From Coniella vitis (Eukaryota > Ascomycota > Sordariomycetes > Diaporthales > Schizoparmaceae), in the NCBI GenBank assembly GCA_011317545.1, contig WUJK01000009.1, forward strand, positions 2,273,106-2,337,105: a stretch of 64,000 nucleotides of DNA, read 5' to 3'. The notes beneath the pieces are model-generated. The model saw nothing but the letters and a program-made list of their open reading frames with translations. It was not told where the DNA came from and made no database searches. A program made the position numbers and the translations under genes. Position 1 is the first letter of the stretch. Each line of letters begins with the position of its first letter. This document shows, piece after piece, positions 37,298 to 46,740 of the stretch.

Positions 37298-38143
37298 AAA
37301 AGCTTTAATATTTAAAGTTTTATTTTATAATTTAAATATTTAAATAAGATAATTAGGAGAATAAAGCAAAGAGTTATTGAAAATAAAATAACGTTAATTA
37401 ATTAAACCTTTCTAATATTATTTAACTAAAGTTAAATACTTTAGTAGCTAAAGTTAGTGAAAGTAAAAATTGACTTTTAGTTATTAATAATCTCTATTAA
37501 GTCGACTTTTGATAAAAAGAATATTTTAAATAAAAGGTTATAAAAAGAATGTATAGTAATTGGAGATATATCGATGAAATGCTTATAGGTTTCGAGTATT
37601 AAAGGAGAACCCGAACCTTTTATAAGTTAGTCGCTATAAATAAAATCATAAGTTATTCAGTATCCCAGTTAAGCTAGCACTATGGCAACTACTTATGTTT
37701 TATTTTATCTACTACCTTAACGTGATATCTGACAGTAATCCGACATATGCCCATTCATTACTTACCTAGTCCAGAATCACTCAATAGTATTAACAAGAGG
37801 CAATGGACCAAACCCTACCTGCAACATAGAAATGCCGCCTTCTATGAGTGACCGTTATGCAATACGTGCATGAACGGTGACGAATTTCCTATCGAGCGGA
37901 GTCCGTCTGCTGTACAGGCTTGGGGACTTTGTCGCATTCAGATGATAGACTCTTATGCAATGGAACATCAAATAATGCCTGGGCTCTTCCTCCTCCCAAC
38001 TGCAGATACTTAGCCACATGATTTTGTATATGGCCTCTCGAAACTCGGGTGCGGGGGCTGCACCAATACCCAAGAAAGAAGATGGCGCTTCAGAGTAATA
38101 AATAATTCTCCTGGACCACAATCCCTACGTACGATTGTGGAGG
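37298..38143. other. Transition from RIP-damaged DNA to a gene island
   Basis: AT-rich damaged sequence up to about 37640, then normal composition. Overlapping minus-strand frames at 37855-38234 have no domain and read through what looks like the promoter of the next gene, so I do not call them genes. Confidence 0.4.
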
Positions 38144-38151
38144 ATATAAAG
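38144..38151 (+). promoter_or_regulatory. TATA box of the small secreted protein gene
   Basis: ATATAAAG lies 132 bp upstream of the ATG at 38283, in normal-composition DNA, with a plausible pyrimidine/A-rich leader between. Confidence 0.4.
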
Positions 38152-38282
38152 AACAACCAGAGGCGCCTAGTATCATTCATCTTGTTGAGATACGGATTCA
38201 CAGAGCCTCCAGGTCTTCTAGCACATTCATACAAGCAAATATCTTCTACGAATTAACTGGAATTCACAACCAATTTGTCGCC

Positions 38283-38647
38283 ATGCGTTTCTCAATCCCG
38301 CACCTAGCAGCTCTTGCCTCCCTAGTCGGCTTTGCCGTGACCATGCCCGTTTCCATCCCTCAAGGTGAGTCTGGTCTTAATTACATCCGTGGTGCCAATT
38401 TTAGACGTTGATTCAAAGCATAGGCGATATCGGTCATTTTGCAAGGGAACCACAGGGTGATTACAAGCCTGTGGAAACAGAGAAGCTAAAGGAGAAACGC
38501 GATCAAATGGGCCACTTGAAGGACGAGGTTCTTGTTGACGCCGGCAAGGTGAAAACCAAAGGCCGAAGCGATAACGAAGCGGAATGCGAGGAAGGTGATG
38601 GTCACATAATGGACGACCCTGCAACGGCCGCTGTCGGCCTTTTTTGA
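38283..38647 (+). CDS. Small secreted protein, about 101 aa, one intron
   Basis: Exon 1 (38283-38364) encodes a signal peptide, MRFSIPHLAALASLVGFAVT, followed by MPVSIPQ. The donor GTGAGT at 38365 and acceptor ATAG at 38423 define a 59-nt intron that keeps the frame; the nearer TTTTAG at 38404 would give a 40-nt intron and an early stop. Exon 2 (38424-38647) gives a hydrophilic, Glu/Lys/Asp-rich mature part with one dibasic KR (in LKEKRDQMG), one Cys and a C-terminal PATAAVGLF. It has no repeats and no known domain. Secretion is predicted from the leader; function is unknown. An effector-like protein or a peptide precursor are both possible. The neighbouring UstYa-like gene makes the latter worth testing. 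Confidence 0.65.
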
Positions 38648-39237
38648 AACCTAGGTTGAAAGTAGGGATATGCGTCGCAGTAACAGCTCATCTCTGTGTG
38701 AATATTGCTCCGGTCTACAACGTCCAGTGCTAGGATTGTGATTTGTCTTGATTGGAGCAAGGTTAATAGGGCCACCCGTGATTAATTGGGATCCTGTGAA
38801 TTTATAGTGGAAGGTTTACATATCGTCTCTAAGATATTAATCTATCATCTGACTACAACTGCAAAATCAGCCGTTAAATCTCAACAACGAGCTATGAAGT
38901 GCCTTCCCCTCTAATTAGTTATACGAACCTTTAAAGCGAATGTCGTGAGTGGAATCTTGGTTACACTCGCTACGGACCGCTGACGATGCTTGCAAGGGCC
39001 TTTCATCTACGGATTCTTGGTATTGAAATGGATCAAGAGAGTCGGTTGTTTGCAATCCTACGACTATTTACCTCGTGGTCTTTTTTCAAAGCTCCTCTCT
39101 TGCTAATACAGATAGCACCGTGACACCTTCCGTAGACTTAAGCATTATATCTAAAAGAATGGCTAGGATGATTTATGTTGCCAGCCTTTCATCCACGTCT
39201 GAATAAGGCGCTTCCAAGATAATTTAAGCCCCCTACT
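38648..39237. other. Intergenic region between convergent genes
   Basis: Normal composition with no frame of note. It must hold the 3' ends of the + strand secreted-protein gene and the - strand UstYa-like gene. Confidence 0.4.
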
Positions 39238-40407
39238 TCAGGCGTCATCGATATTCTCCCAGGGCCTAGAACCGTCTGGACAATACTTATATCTTTCAAG
39301 CTCAGGAAATCCCTCTTCAAACCAATGCACGGGACGATAGCAGGCACTCCTCTCGCGGCCCCATTCTAATAGTGTGTTCCAATCACGACACATCTTCACC
39401 GAGGAAATACCCGCTCTTGGGGTGCTTGAGTTTATGTTTCCATGAAGGAGCCCAGTGTACAGCGGTGTATCGTCGGCGTTGCACATGACGGTCTCCCGGA
39501 GTACGTTGAGACAGTGTAGCAAGTGCTCATACTGCCAAGTTTGTTCATCCACAGGTACGCCATCGTGGTTCTCGTTGAGATACACGCGAAGAATACGCTA
39601 TCATGATTTAGCTATTACTTCTCGAAACAACGTGCAGTTGCCAGGATTATACTCACAACGCAATGGAGTTCGTGAGCGCCTGTTACAACGTAGACTCCTT
39701 TTGACGTGTCCCTAAAAGACACGTAGTTACTAGTTAGCAAAGGCCTGGGTAAGTGGTGCACTTGACAGATATATAGCTCTAGAATGTGCCGATGTCTCAT
39801 CTTGAACTGGGAGCTTATAAGACAACTCATGGGCGAAGTACAGTCAAAGAAAATATGTACCCTAAGCCTCCTGTGGTTAGCAACTACCTGAGAACCATGA
39901 AGCGCATCTGCCATCTAACGGAGCAAACATACATGGATATCTCTGGCTGTGTAGTAGTCCATTGTCGATCGTGTATTGTTCATCGAGAGCTACAAAAAGG
40001 TTCCACGGCTCGAGGTCTGGGTCATTCCAGGCGGCATCTTGAATTGTACGATTCATGCTGTCGTAGTCACTGTGAAGCGTGATCTCAACGGGAACATTGC
40101 GGTGAAGGTGGGCTAACGCCAATCTCAGTCAGTACAAGAGGGTTTGTGCGAGAAGTGTTAGCTAAGTCACATTACCATATTTGCTGGGTAGCTTATCCAG
40201 CAGATCCCAGGGCCTAACGAATAGTCGAAAGCAGAAAAGTATATTCGCCATTAGCGATCCTAGTAGCAAAAGACCGAGTGTTGCCGATATGAATTTCCAT
40301 TTTTGCAAAGATGTTGGTCGATTCTGTATGCCCAAGTCGGAGGAACTCTCGGTTCCATCGATGCTGACTTCACCTCAGAATACCGGTGTATAAAGGCTTT
40401 TCGCCAT
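39238..40407 (-). pseudogene. UstYa-like (DUF3328) oxidase gene with a premature stop
   Basis: Exons on the minus strand: 40407-40176, 40112-39933, 39711-39657 and 39597-39238. The N-terminus MAKSLYTPVF is followed by TGA at codon 11 (40377-40375), then a soluble stretch and one membrane helix (ATLGLLLLGSLMANILF). The lumenal part has VEITLHSDYDS, then NRTIQDAAWND, then both HxxHC motifs of the family: HELHC (exon 3) and HLLHC (exon 4), then MCNADDTP and MCRDW. UstYa-type proteins carry out oxidative cyclisation in fungal ribosomal-peptide and other secondary metabolite pathways. The best GT-AG donor for the second intron (GTATGT) leaves the frame one base out; only a weaker donor, GTTTGC, restores it. 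Stop plus frame problem point to a pseudogene, though the catalytic half looks undamaged. Confidence 0.8.
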
Positions 40408-41076
40408 GGTTGATAATGCTAAATGAAGGGATTGTAATTGCAAATGTTTAACTCGAAACTTTGCCAGATGGGAATCACGGTTTGAGAGAACTAAGGGCTT
40501 TTGGTGTAACCGTCCAACCATCAAGTCCGTCTTCACAGCAAATTAGATGATCATTATACTTGCTACTTGGCGTTTCCTCCATCGCGCACAAATAGTCTAC
40601 ACAAAGCCCCAGTCTGAACAACTTGATCTTGCATCCACTTTGAGATCGGTTGGCTAATACTTGCAGTAATTCACTAGATAACACTATCCTGAAGAAAGAT
40701 AAGAAGGAGGTATTGGGCGCCATTTCGGGGGCCATGTTGGGGGCCATGTTGGGCTTATATCGGGCTTATATCGGGCTTATGTCGGAGCTGTGTTTGGATA
40801 AGGCGCTTTGTCGATTTTGGAAAGGTTCTCCGTGGAATCAGTGGTTGACCTGCCATATATGGAATTCAGCGATGCAGGACATGTAGGTGGTATTATGCGT
40901 GCTGTGATGCGGTTCCAGAGGGCAAGTCGAACTCTGAAAGCTTTAGATCCAATGGCCCCCCAGTGGCCATCTGTCAATCCTTCCATGCAACCTATCCTTA
41001 TTATTTGGGATCTTCCCCAACCTCGAGATCAGTAACAGCCTATTCTCATCGTTTTTAGGCTCCCCAACATCCAACT
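40408..41076. promoter_or_regulatory. Divergent promoter region with 11-12 bp iterations
   Basis: This region separates the UstYa-like gene (-) from the peptidase gene (+). At about 40725-40790 it holds two copies of GGGGGCCATGTT followed by three copies of GGGCTTAT(A/G)TC in tandem. Overlapping short ORFs are not supported as genes. Confidence 0.4.
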
Positions 41077-42454
41077 ATGGCGCCAACTCCCACGTTGGAA
41101 GGCATGGTGCCTTTTGAGATTCCGCAGAAAAGCGACATCCCATGCGTAACCTATTACAAAGTCTTTGGTGATCTATCCAGTGCAACTCCTCTATTAGTTT
41201 TACATGGCGGTCCTGGCGCTGGCCATGAGTATCTCCTTCCCTTGGCAGAATTATGGCCGCAATACGGCATCCCTGTTGTCTTTTACGACCAGATCGGTTG
41301 TGCTTCTTCAACTCATTTACCACAATTGGCCGGTGATGAAACGTTTTGGCAAGAACCTTTATTTATTGCCGAGCTTAACAACATCCTCGACCATCTCGAC
41401 ATTCGGAATGGATTCCATCTTCTTGGCCATAGTTGGGGTGGCATGCTTGCTGCTGCCTTTGCTGCTTCACGGCCTGCAGGCTTAAAGCGTCTTGTCCTCG
41501 CTAGCGCATTAGCTACTATGAAGCTTTCAGAGGAGAGCATTGAGCAATGCAGGAGTGAACTCCCGCCGGAGATCTTAAATGTGCTTCAAGAATATGAAAA
41601 GAAAGAAGACTACGACAACCCAGCCTATCAACAGGCTTCGATGGTCTTCAACCAGAAATTCATGTGTCGAACCGATCCCCTACCATCTGAGATGTTTCCA
41701 GCGTTTAAAAATTTGGCTGAGGATCAAACAGTCTACAAGTCTATGTATGTGATACATTCAAGCTCATTTCTCTACTTGTCTTCTCCAGCTGCCAGTCGTT
41801 GCTTTCCTCTCCTTGGGCAGCGCCTTTTGGAGAATGCACGATTCTCATTGGCGTTGAATTTTCGGTTAATCTGCAAGTAACTATGAAACAATTCCTCATT
41901 TCTCAACTTACTTCGCATTTGATTCCATATTGCGCTGTACCAGCTCAGCTGGGCCGATGGCTTTCGGATTACATGTCTCTCTTTTACTCGCGCGAGGATA
42001 ACAGTCCAATACCGCCAGCAATGCTGCGTGTACTGACTAGATTCTCATTCTTATCTTTCAAATTTACCCAAACGAGCCAGACATACATATTTCATTTTGA
42101 CTACAAATTATTTACCCCTTTTCTATTTCATTCAAATTATACTTACACGGTGTCTTCGTTCTCAGGGTTGGGCCTGTCGTTTCCGTCCAGACTGGCTCAC
42201 TAAGGGGCTGGACAAGCATTCCCAGACTTCATCAAATCACCGCCCCCACTCTTCTCTATAATGGGGAGTATGACACTTCGCGCGACATCTCCCAGGTTCC
42301 TTTCTTCGAGCTGATCCCTTCAGTACGCTGGTTTACCTTCCCCGGCGGTAGCCATATGAACCACGTTGAAGGAGGAGGACTCCGGGAGAAAACATTAAAA
42401 TTGATAGGAGACTTTCTTACCCAAGATAAGTCTATCGATAATCTCGAAAGCTAG
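41077..42454 (+). CDS. Prolyl aminopeptidase-like alpha/beta hydrolase
   Basis: Exons 41077-41744 and 42166-42454 give 318 aa, the usual size for proline iminopeptidase-type (S33) hydrolases. The oxyanion-hole motif LHGGPGAGHEY lies at about residues 42-52, YDQIGCASS near 69, the nucleophile elbow GHSWGG near 116-121 (Ser), the acid in NGEYDTSRD and the catalytic His in GGSHMNHVEGGG near the C-terminus. It would cleave N-terminal Pro or act on a related small amide or ester; no signal peptide is seen, so it is probably cytosolic. The single intron (GTATGT to CTCAG) is 421 nt, long for this genome, but joining its ends restores the conserved M.GP..V..GSL segment. Composition is normal. It stands divergent to the UstYa-like gene. 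Confidence 0.85.
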
Positions 42455-43392
42455 AGTGGTATAGTTCCATCAGCTCTATCTATACTCCTCATCTATAATA
42501 ATCTAGGATTAAAGACCTCTTTGGATGCGAGTCGCCACGTAACGATTTTGCTTATGTACGTGCTGGCTTAGCAGTAGATAGAGTTAAATATGTTTATCTT
42601 GCGCCACCCTTGACTCCTATGGCTGCCGCTGTATGATTGATCACTCATTACAATAACCCATAGCCATTTTCCAAGTATTAAATACTTAGACCTTGAAGTT
42701 CGACAACAACAAAATGACGAATGAAACTTCTATTGAGCCTAATATGGTTCCTAATATTTCGGGACTCCGAGATACCTAATACGAGTGAATTCTCAAATCC
42801 AGGCTTCGGGGGATAGTACAGGCATATAAGCACAGAAATATCAGTGAACTTTGGTAGCTGTGTCAGAGATGTACTCAAGATGATCGGTTTAGTGCTGCGA
42901 AGGGTTCCATAGGAGCTGTGCCGCCTTTTGATATTAGTCGTATTGAGTTCCTCCGTGTATCAATGACATGCAAACTGAACCTACGCAGGTGGCCATGAGT
43001 AGAGTGTCGACAAAACGACTCATGATAAAGGAACAGCCTCTAGGGCCAAATAAAAAAGGCTGTGGTTGGCCGCGTGCGTCGGATAGAGAGGCGAAAGATT
43101 GGACCGATACCGATACCTAGATAGCCAATACAGAGTACAGTGGCTTAATAAACTTCTATGATTACCATCCAGAATGATGGAATTATTATGGTACTATGTA
43201 ATTCACCAAGATTGAAGCATCCTGGTCTCCAAAAAAGAGCCCTGGACCACGGCGGAGCACTCTTAACTCTGATTCCTGGTGTTTGCAGTAGACGTACCGC
43301 CATTTTCCCCAGTCGTCTCCCCGAGCCTCTGGCTTCAGGTGGGGTTAGAAATCCAGAGGGATGACCTCCTACATACATTGGAGCTCAACACT
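42455..43392. other. Intergenic, no supported gene
   Basis: Normal composition. The short frames here overlap on both strands and show no domain. Confidence 0.4.
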
Positions 43393-43723
43393 ATGTCGCA
43401 CTTCTGCTCTAGCTGGGGTTGTTCAGCGCAGCCTTGTCGAGAGGCCAGAGAACCAACGCCACTGACTAAAACTCACGTCAGTCACGAAGGCCCGAAGCCC
43501 CAGCGGTTTGATATCCGAATGCTTCCAGGAGAGCTGCGTCTGCAAATCCTCCGCAGTGCGCACTTGGGTCCCCCAGAATTTGCCGACTACGAGGCCTACT
43601 TTGACAAGATCATTGTGCACAACGGGAGGCTGGGTGTCGACAGATATACTGCGATGTAAGAATCACTAGATCCCTGATACCTGTCATGACGCAGACTCTG
43701 GTTGCTGACCGAATGTTAACCAG
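43393..43723 (+). pseudogene. 5' fragment of a gene cut by repeat DNA
   Basis: The ATG at 43393 opens MSHFCSSWGCSAQPCRE, and later FDIRMLPGELRLQILRSAHL, which looks like a short F-box-like or similar helical N-terminus common in fungal proteins with an LPxELRxxI motif. A good intron donor (GTAAGA at 43656), a branch-like GCTGACC and an acceptor CCAG ending at 43723 indicate that the coding sequence once continued. Directly after it come the RIP-type repeats and LTRs, and the first codons past the splice give a stop. The 3' part is therefore lost or lies elsewhere. Read without splicing, the frame stops at 43659 (88 aa). Confidence 0.5.
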
Positions 43724-43726
43724 CTA

Positions 43727-43790
43727 ATCGATATCGACTATATCGAACTAGTATACTATAGGTCGGCAGAATCGATATCGACTATATCGA
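43727..43790. repeat. Pair of 20-bp direct repeats at the gene breakpoint
   Basis: ATCGATATCGACTATATCGA occurs at 43727-43746 and 43771-43790, 44 bp apart start to start, directly after the truncated gene. Confidence 0.8.
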
Positions 43791-43803
43791 CTTAGTAAGA
43801 TAA

Positions 43804-44455
43804 TAGAAGGATATAAAGATAGGAGTTTATAGCTTAATATTAGATAATTTCCTTATAATCTTTAGTTATAAATCTAAATATTACTTTTAAGTAATAGGGT
43901 AATCCTATAATAATCCTTGCCTGAATCCCTGATTCTGGAAGTACCTATAAGTTGTATATTAGCCGGTAGGGAAGTATTACCTTTAAGTCTTCGTACGTTA
44001 TCGAGTAATATTAAGTATTATAAGTAATTAAGAGGGATTACCCTATTATATAAAATAATACTTAGATTTATAACTAAAGACTATAAGGAAAACTACCTAA
44101 TAGCTAGGAAATCTATCGTCCTTATATCCTTCCGTTATTCTATATTAAATTCCCTATTTAACCCTAGATTATCTGGATTATCTCGCGATCCTAATAATCC
44201 GTTTCTGCTGGATTATCTAATAATATTAATAATCTATTCCTAATTAGTTCGTATAACCCTAACCCTAACTATATTATCCTATATAACCTAGTTATATAAG
44301 AGATCCCTATCGGTCCGTTGAGGTTCCGATTTGCTGGCATATAGTTGCGCTGGCCTGTTCCTGTGACCTGTATAACCGTGGGTTATAATAAATCCCCTTT
44401 AATCTCTTATAATACTTAATATTATATATTAATATACGAAGATTTAAAGCTATAT
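43804..44455 (+). repeat. Forward chromovirus LTR piece split by a solo LTR
   Basis: 43804-43905 carries the forward LTR section from GAAGGATATAAAGATAGGAG to GGGTAATCC, and 44391-44455 continues it (AATCCCCTTTAATC to about TATATTTCC). The two halves are separated exactly by the solo LTR 43906-44390. Confidence 0.75.
43906..44390 (-). repeat. Solo LTR of the chromovirus, 485 bp
   Basis: It begins TATAATAATCCTTGCC, ends CCGTGGGTTATAATA, and has a 5-bp target duplication AATCC at 43901-43905 and 44391-44395. It sits inside another LTR of the same family. It carries AACCCTAACCCTAAC near 44256. It fixes the LTR boundaries for the whole family. Confidence 0.88.
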
Positions 44456-44791
44456 TTCCTACTCCTTCTTTTTATTTATAGTATTTAATTTCCCCGCTCT
44501 TCTTTTCTATAACTTTAGGTTATTATAATTTATAGTATTATTATAATATTACTCGAACTCCTCGATAGTAGCTATATCTTCGAATTCGGATAATAGCTAT
44601 TAGTCTAGCTAGTCTTATCCGACCTATTTAACTAGGACTTTATATTATAGCGTTTTATCCGTTTTCGTATAGCCTCTATACGGCTTATTATATACTCTAA
44701 TAATACTCTCTATCTAATACTCGGGTTCCTCTCCCTCTTTAACTATAATAGGGTTAGGCCGGTATTCTCTTTATACCTATAATAGGAGCGG
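44456..44791. other. RIP-damaged fragment without identity
   Basis: AT-rich, with CpA/TpG depleted. No frame and no match to neighbouring repeats that I recognise. Confidence 0.35.
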
Positions 44792-45071
44792 TGTTATAAC
44801 CTATGAACATGCAGGTCACAGGAACAGGCCAGCGCAACTATATGCTAGCAAATCGGAACTTTAACGGACCGATAGGGATCTCTTATATAAGAATACAGAG
44901 TAGCATAATTAGGGTTAGGGTCCAAAGTGCTATATTAGATTACTAGGGATTACTACTACTTACTAGAATATTAGTAAGTACTAGTAAGTATTAATAAGCT
45001 ATATATTAATAAGCATTATAACGGAAGGATATAAGGATAGGAGTTTATAGCTTAATATTAGATAGTTTCCT
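44792..45071 (+). repeat. Truncated chromovirus LTR with intact TG start
   Basis: It begins TGTTATAACCTATGAACATG with unmutated TG and CA, includes ATTAGGGTTAGGGTCC near 44904, and breaks off at about 45071 at the edge of the subtelomere-like module. Confidence 0.8.
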
Positions 45072-45074
45072 AAT

Positions 45075-46740
45075 AGTAATTATTAAATAGAATTAGATCT
45101 AATTCTATTTATAAAGTCCCTATAAAAGTCTCCACTATTTTCAGACCCCGGTATATAAAGTCCTAGATATCTAAAACCTCGAGAACGCTAATAAAAATAT
45201 ACCCCCCTTAGGGGACCTACTTTTCAGCCCTACCTACCTAAAGTCCTTTTTTCTTCTCCGTCTAAAATAATATACTTTCTTCTATTATACTACCCCGGGA
45301 ATCGGAAAGATAAAGGCGCGAGAAGGAAAAGAAGATTCCGTAGTATAGAGAAAAGAAAAAAAAAGAACGAAAAAAAAAGGAAGAAGAAAGGATATATATC
45401 TATTTATTACTAAAGAATCTTTTAACCCTTTACTACTATTTATCTTATCTATCTATATATATCTATATATATTATTATTATATATAAGTTCTATTTATTA
45501 TAAGTTAAAAATAATTATAGAAGAGGAATAAAGTATCGAAATTTTAATATATTTTTATTATTTACTAATCCTCTTTAAATAAAAGTATTATTATAATAAA
45601 CTAAAGAATATTTATATAATCTAACTTTAAGCCCTTACCCTCTTTTCTTACTATAAATACTCGATAATACTATATAATATTATTATTCTTTTTTAAAAGA
45701 GAAGTTACTATAAGAAAAAAACAAAAAGATTATAATAGAATATAAATAAATACTATATATATCTCTTTCTATATATTCTATATAGTAAATAAATAGAATA
45801 TATATCTCTCTATATATATTCTATATAGTAAATAAATATAGTATATAAATATAGCCTATTTTTCTTTTTTTTCTTTTTTTTCTTTTCTTTTTTTTCTATA
45901 GAAATATAATAGTATTATTATTTTAATAAGTATTCGTCTTGGAATAATAGAGAAAAAAAAGCTAGATTCCTTAGATTTAGGGCTATTTAACGTACTATTT
46001 TTCTTTAACCCTAACCCTAAACCTAGGGCGTTATTCCAGAACTCGCTTAGCCCCGATAAGAACGATAAGAAATTCTAAACCCACTTAAACCCACTCTTAC
46101 CCGGGTAGACCTACTAACTTTAACCCTAAATATCTTAACGGATATAAAGGGTATAAAGATATAAATAATATATTTGAATAGCTAAAATCTAGAGCTTTTG
46201 ATTAAAACCGGATATACTATAGTGGCTATTTTATTATATATTTTTTCTTTTACTAAAGTAAAGTTGACTATATAAGTTCGGAAAAAATCAGAGTTTTTAC
46301 CGAAAAGCAAAGTGGTCTAGTCGTTTCGACGGCCGATTACGATGCTAGAAGTTCCGTATTCGAGTATAACGTCGGGGAAACTGCTGGTGAGTTTTTCTGA
46401 TAATTATAAGTGGGTTATATAGTATTAAATTATAGTATAACTAGAAGGGTTGGCCGCGTAATAGTATAATGCCCCTGCTCGATAGAACGGTTATAGGAAA
46501 ATATATATATAAAGTGTAACCGCAGAATATATATATATATATATAAAGTATAACCGCAGAGTATATATAATCGTCCTATTGGGCAGGGTTAAAGGGCTTA
46601 CGTAAATAGCCCCTAGTTACCTCGAATACGGAACTTCTTTTTTTAAAAAATAAAAAAAAACTTAAGTTTTTTTATTATATTATTTATTTTCTATAGATCT
46701 TTTACTATAGTTATTATAAATCTTTATATATATATTGGTT
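45075..46740 (-). repeat. Subtelomere-like module, right copy (inverted relative to 26761-28640)
   Basis: The blocks of the left module appear in reverse order on the other strand: GGACCTACTTTTCAGC near 45220, CTACCCCGGGAATCGG near 45290, the AT-rich stretch, AACCCTAACCCTAAACC near 46010, the tRNA-like segment near 46300, (TA)n, CTCGAATACGGAACTTCT near 46620 and the poly-A/T AACTTAAG block. It carries different RIP changes from the left copy. Confidence 0.82.
46300..46385 (+). other. tRNA-like A-box and B-box pair, right module copy
   Basis: TGGTCTAGTCG at 46313 is a perfect A-box, and GTATTCGAGTA at 46356, 43 nt on, is B-box-like. It matches the left copy at 27090-27175. Stems are weak, so it is a tRNA-derived relic at best. 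Confidence 0.35.

Noticed and set aside
37855..38234. Two overlapping minus-strand ORFs of 74 and 88 codons
   Set aside because: They overlap each other in different frames, lack domains and cover the likely promoter of the secreted-protein gene.
41799..42203. 134-codon ORF inside the peptidase gene
   Set aside because: It lies almost entirely in the 421-nt intron, and joining the intron ends restores the conserved hydrolase sequence.
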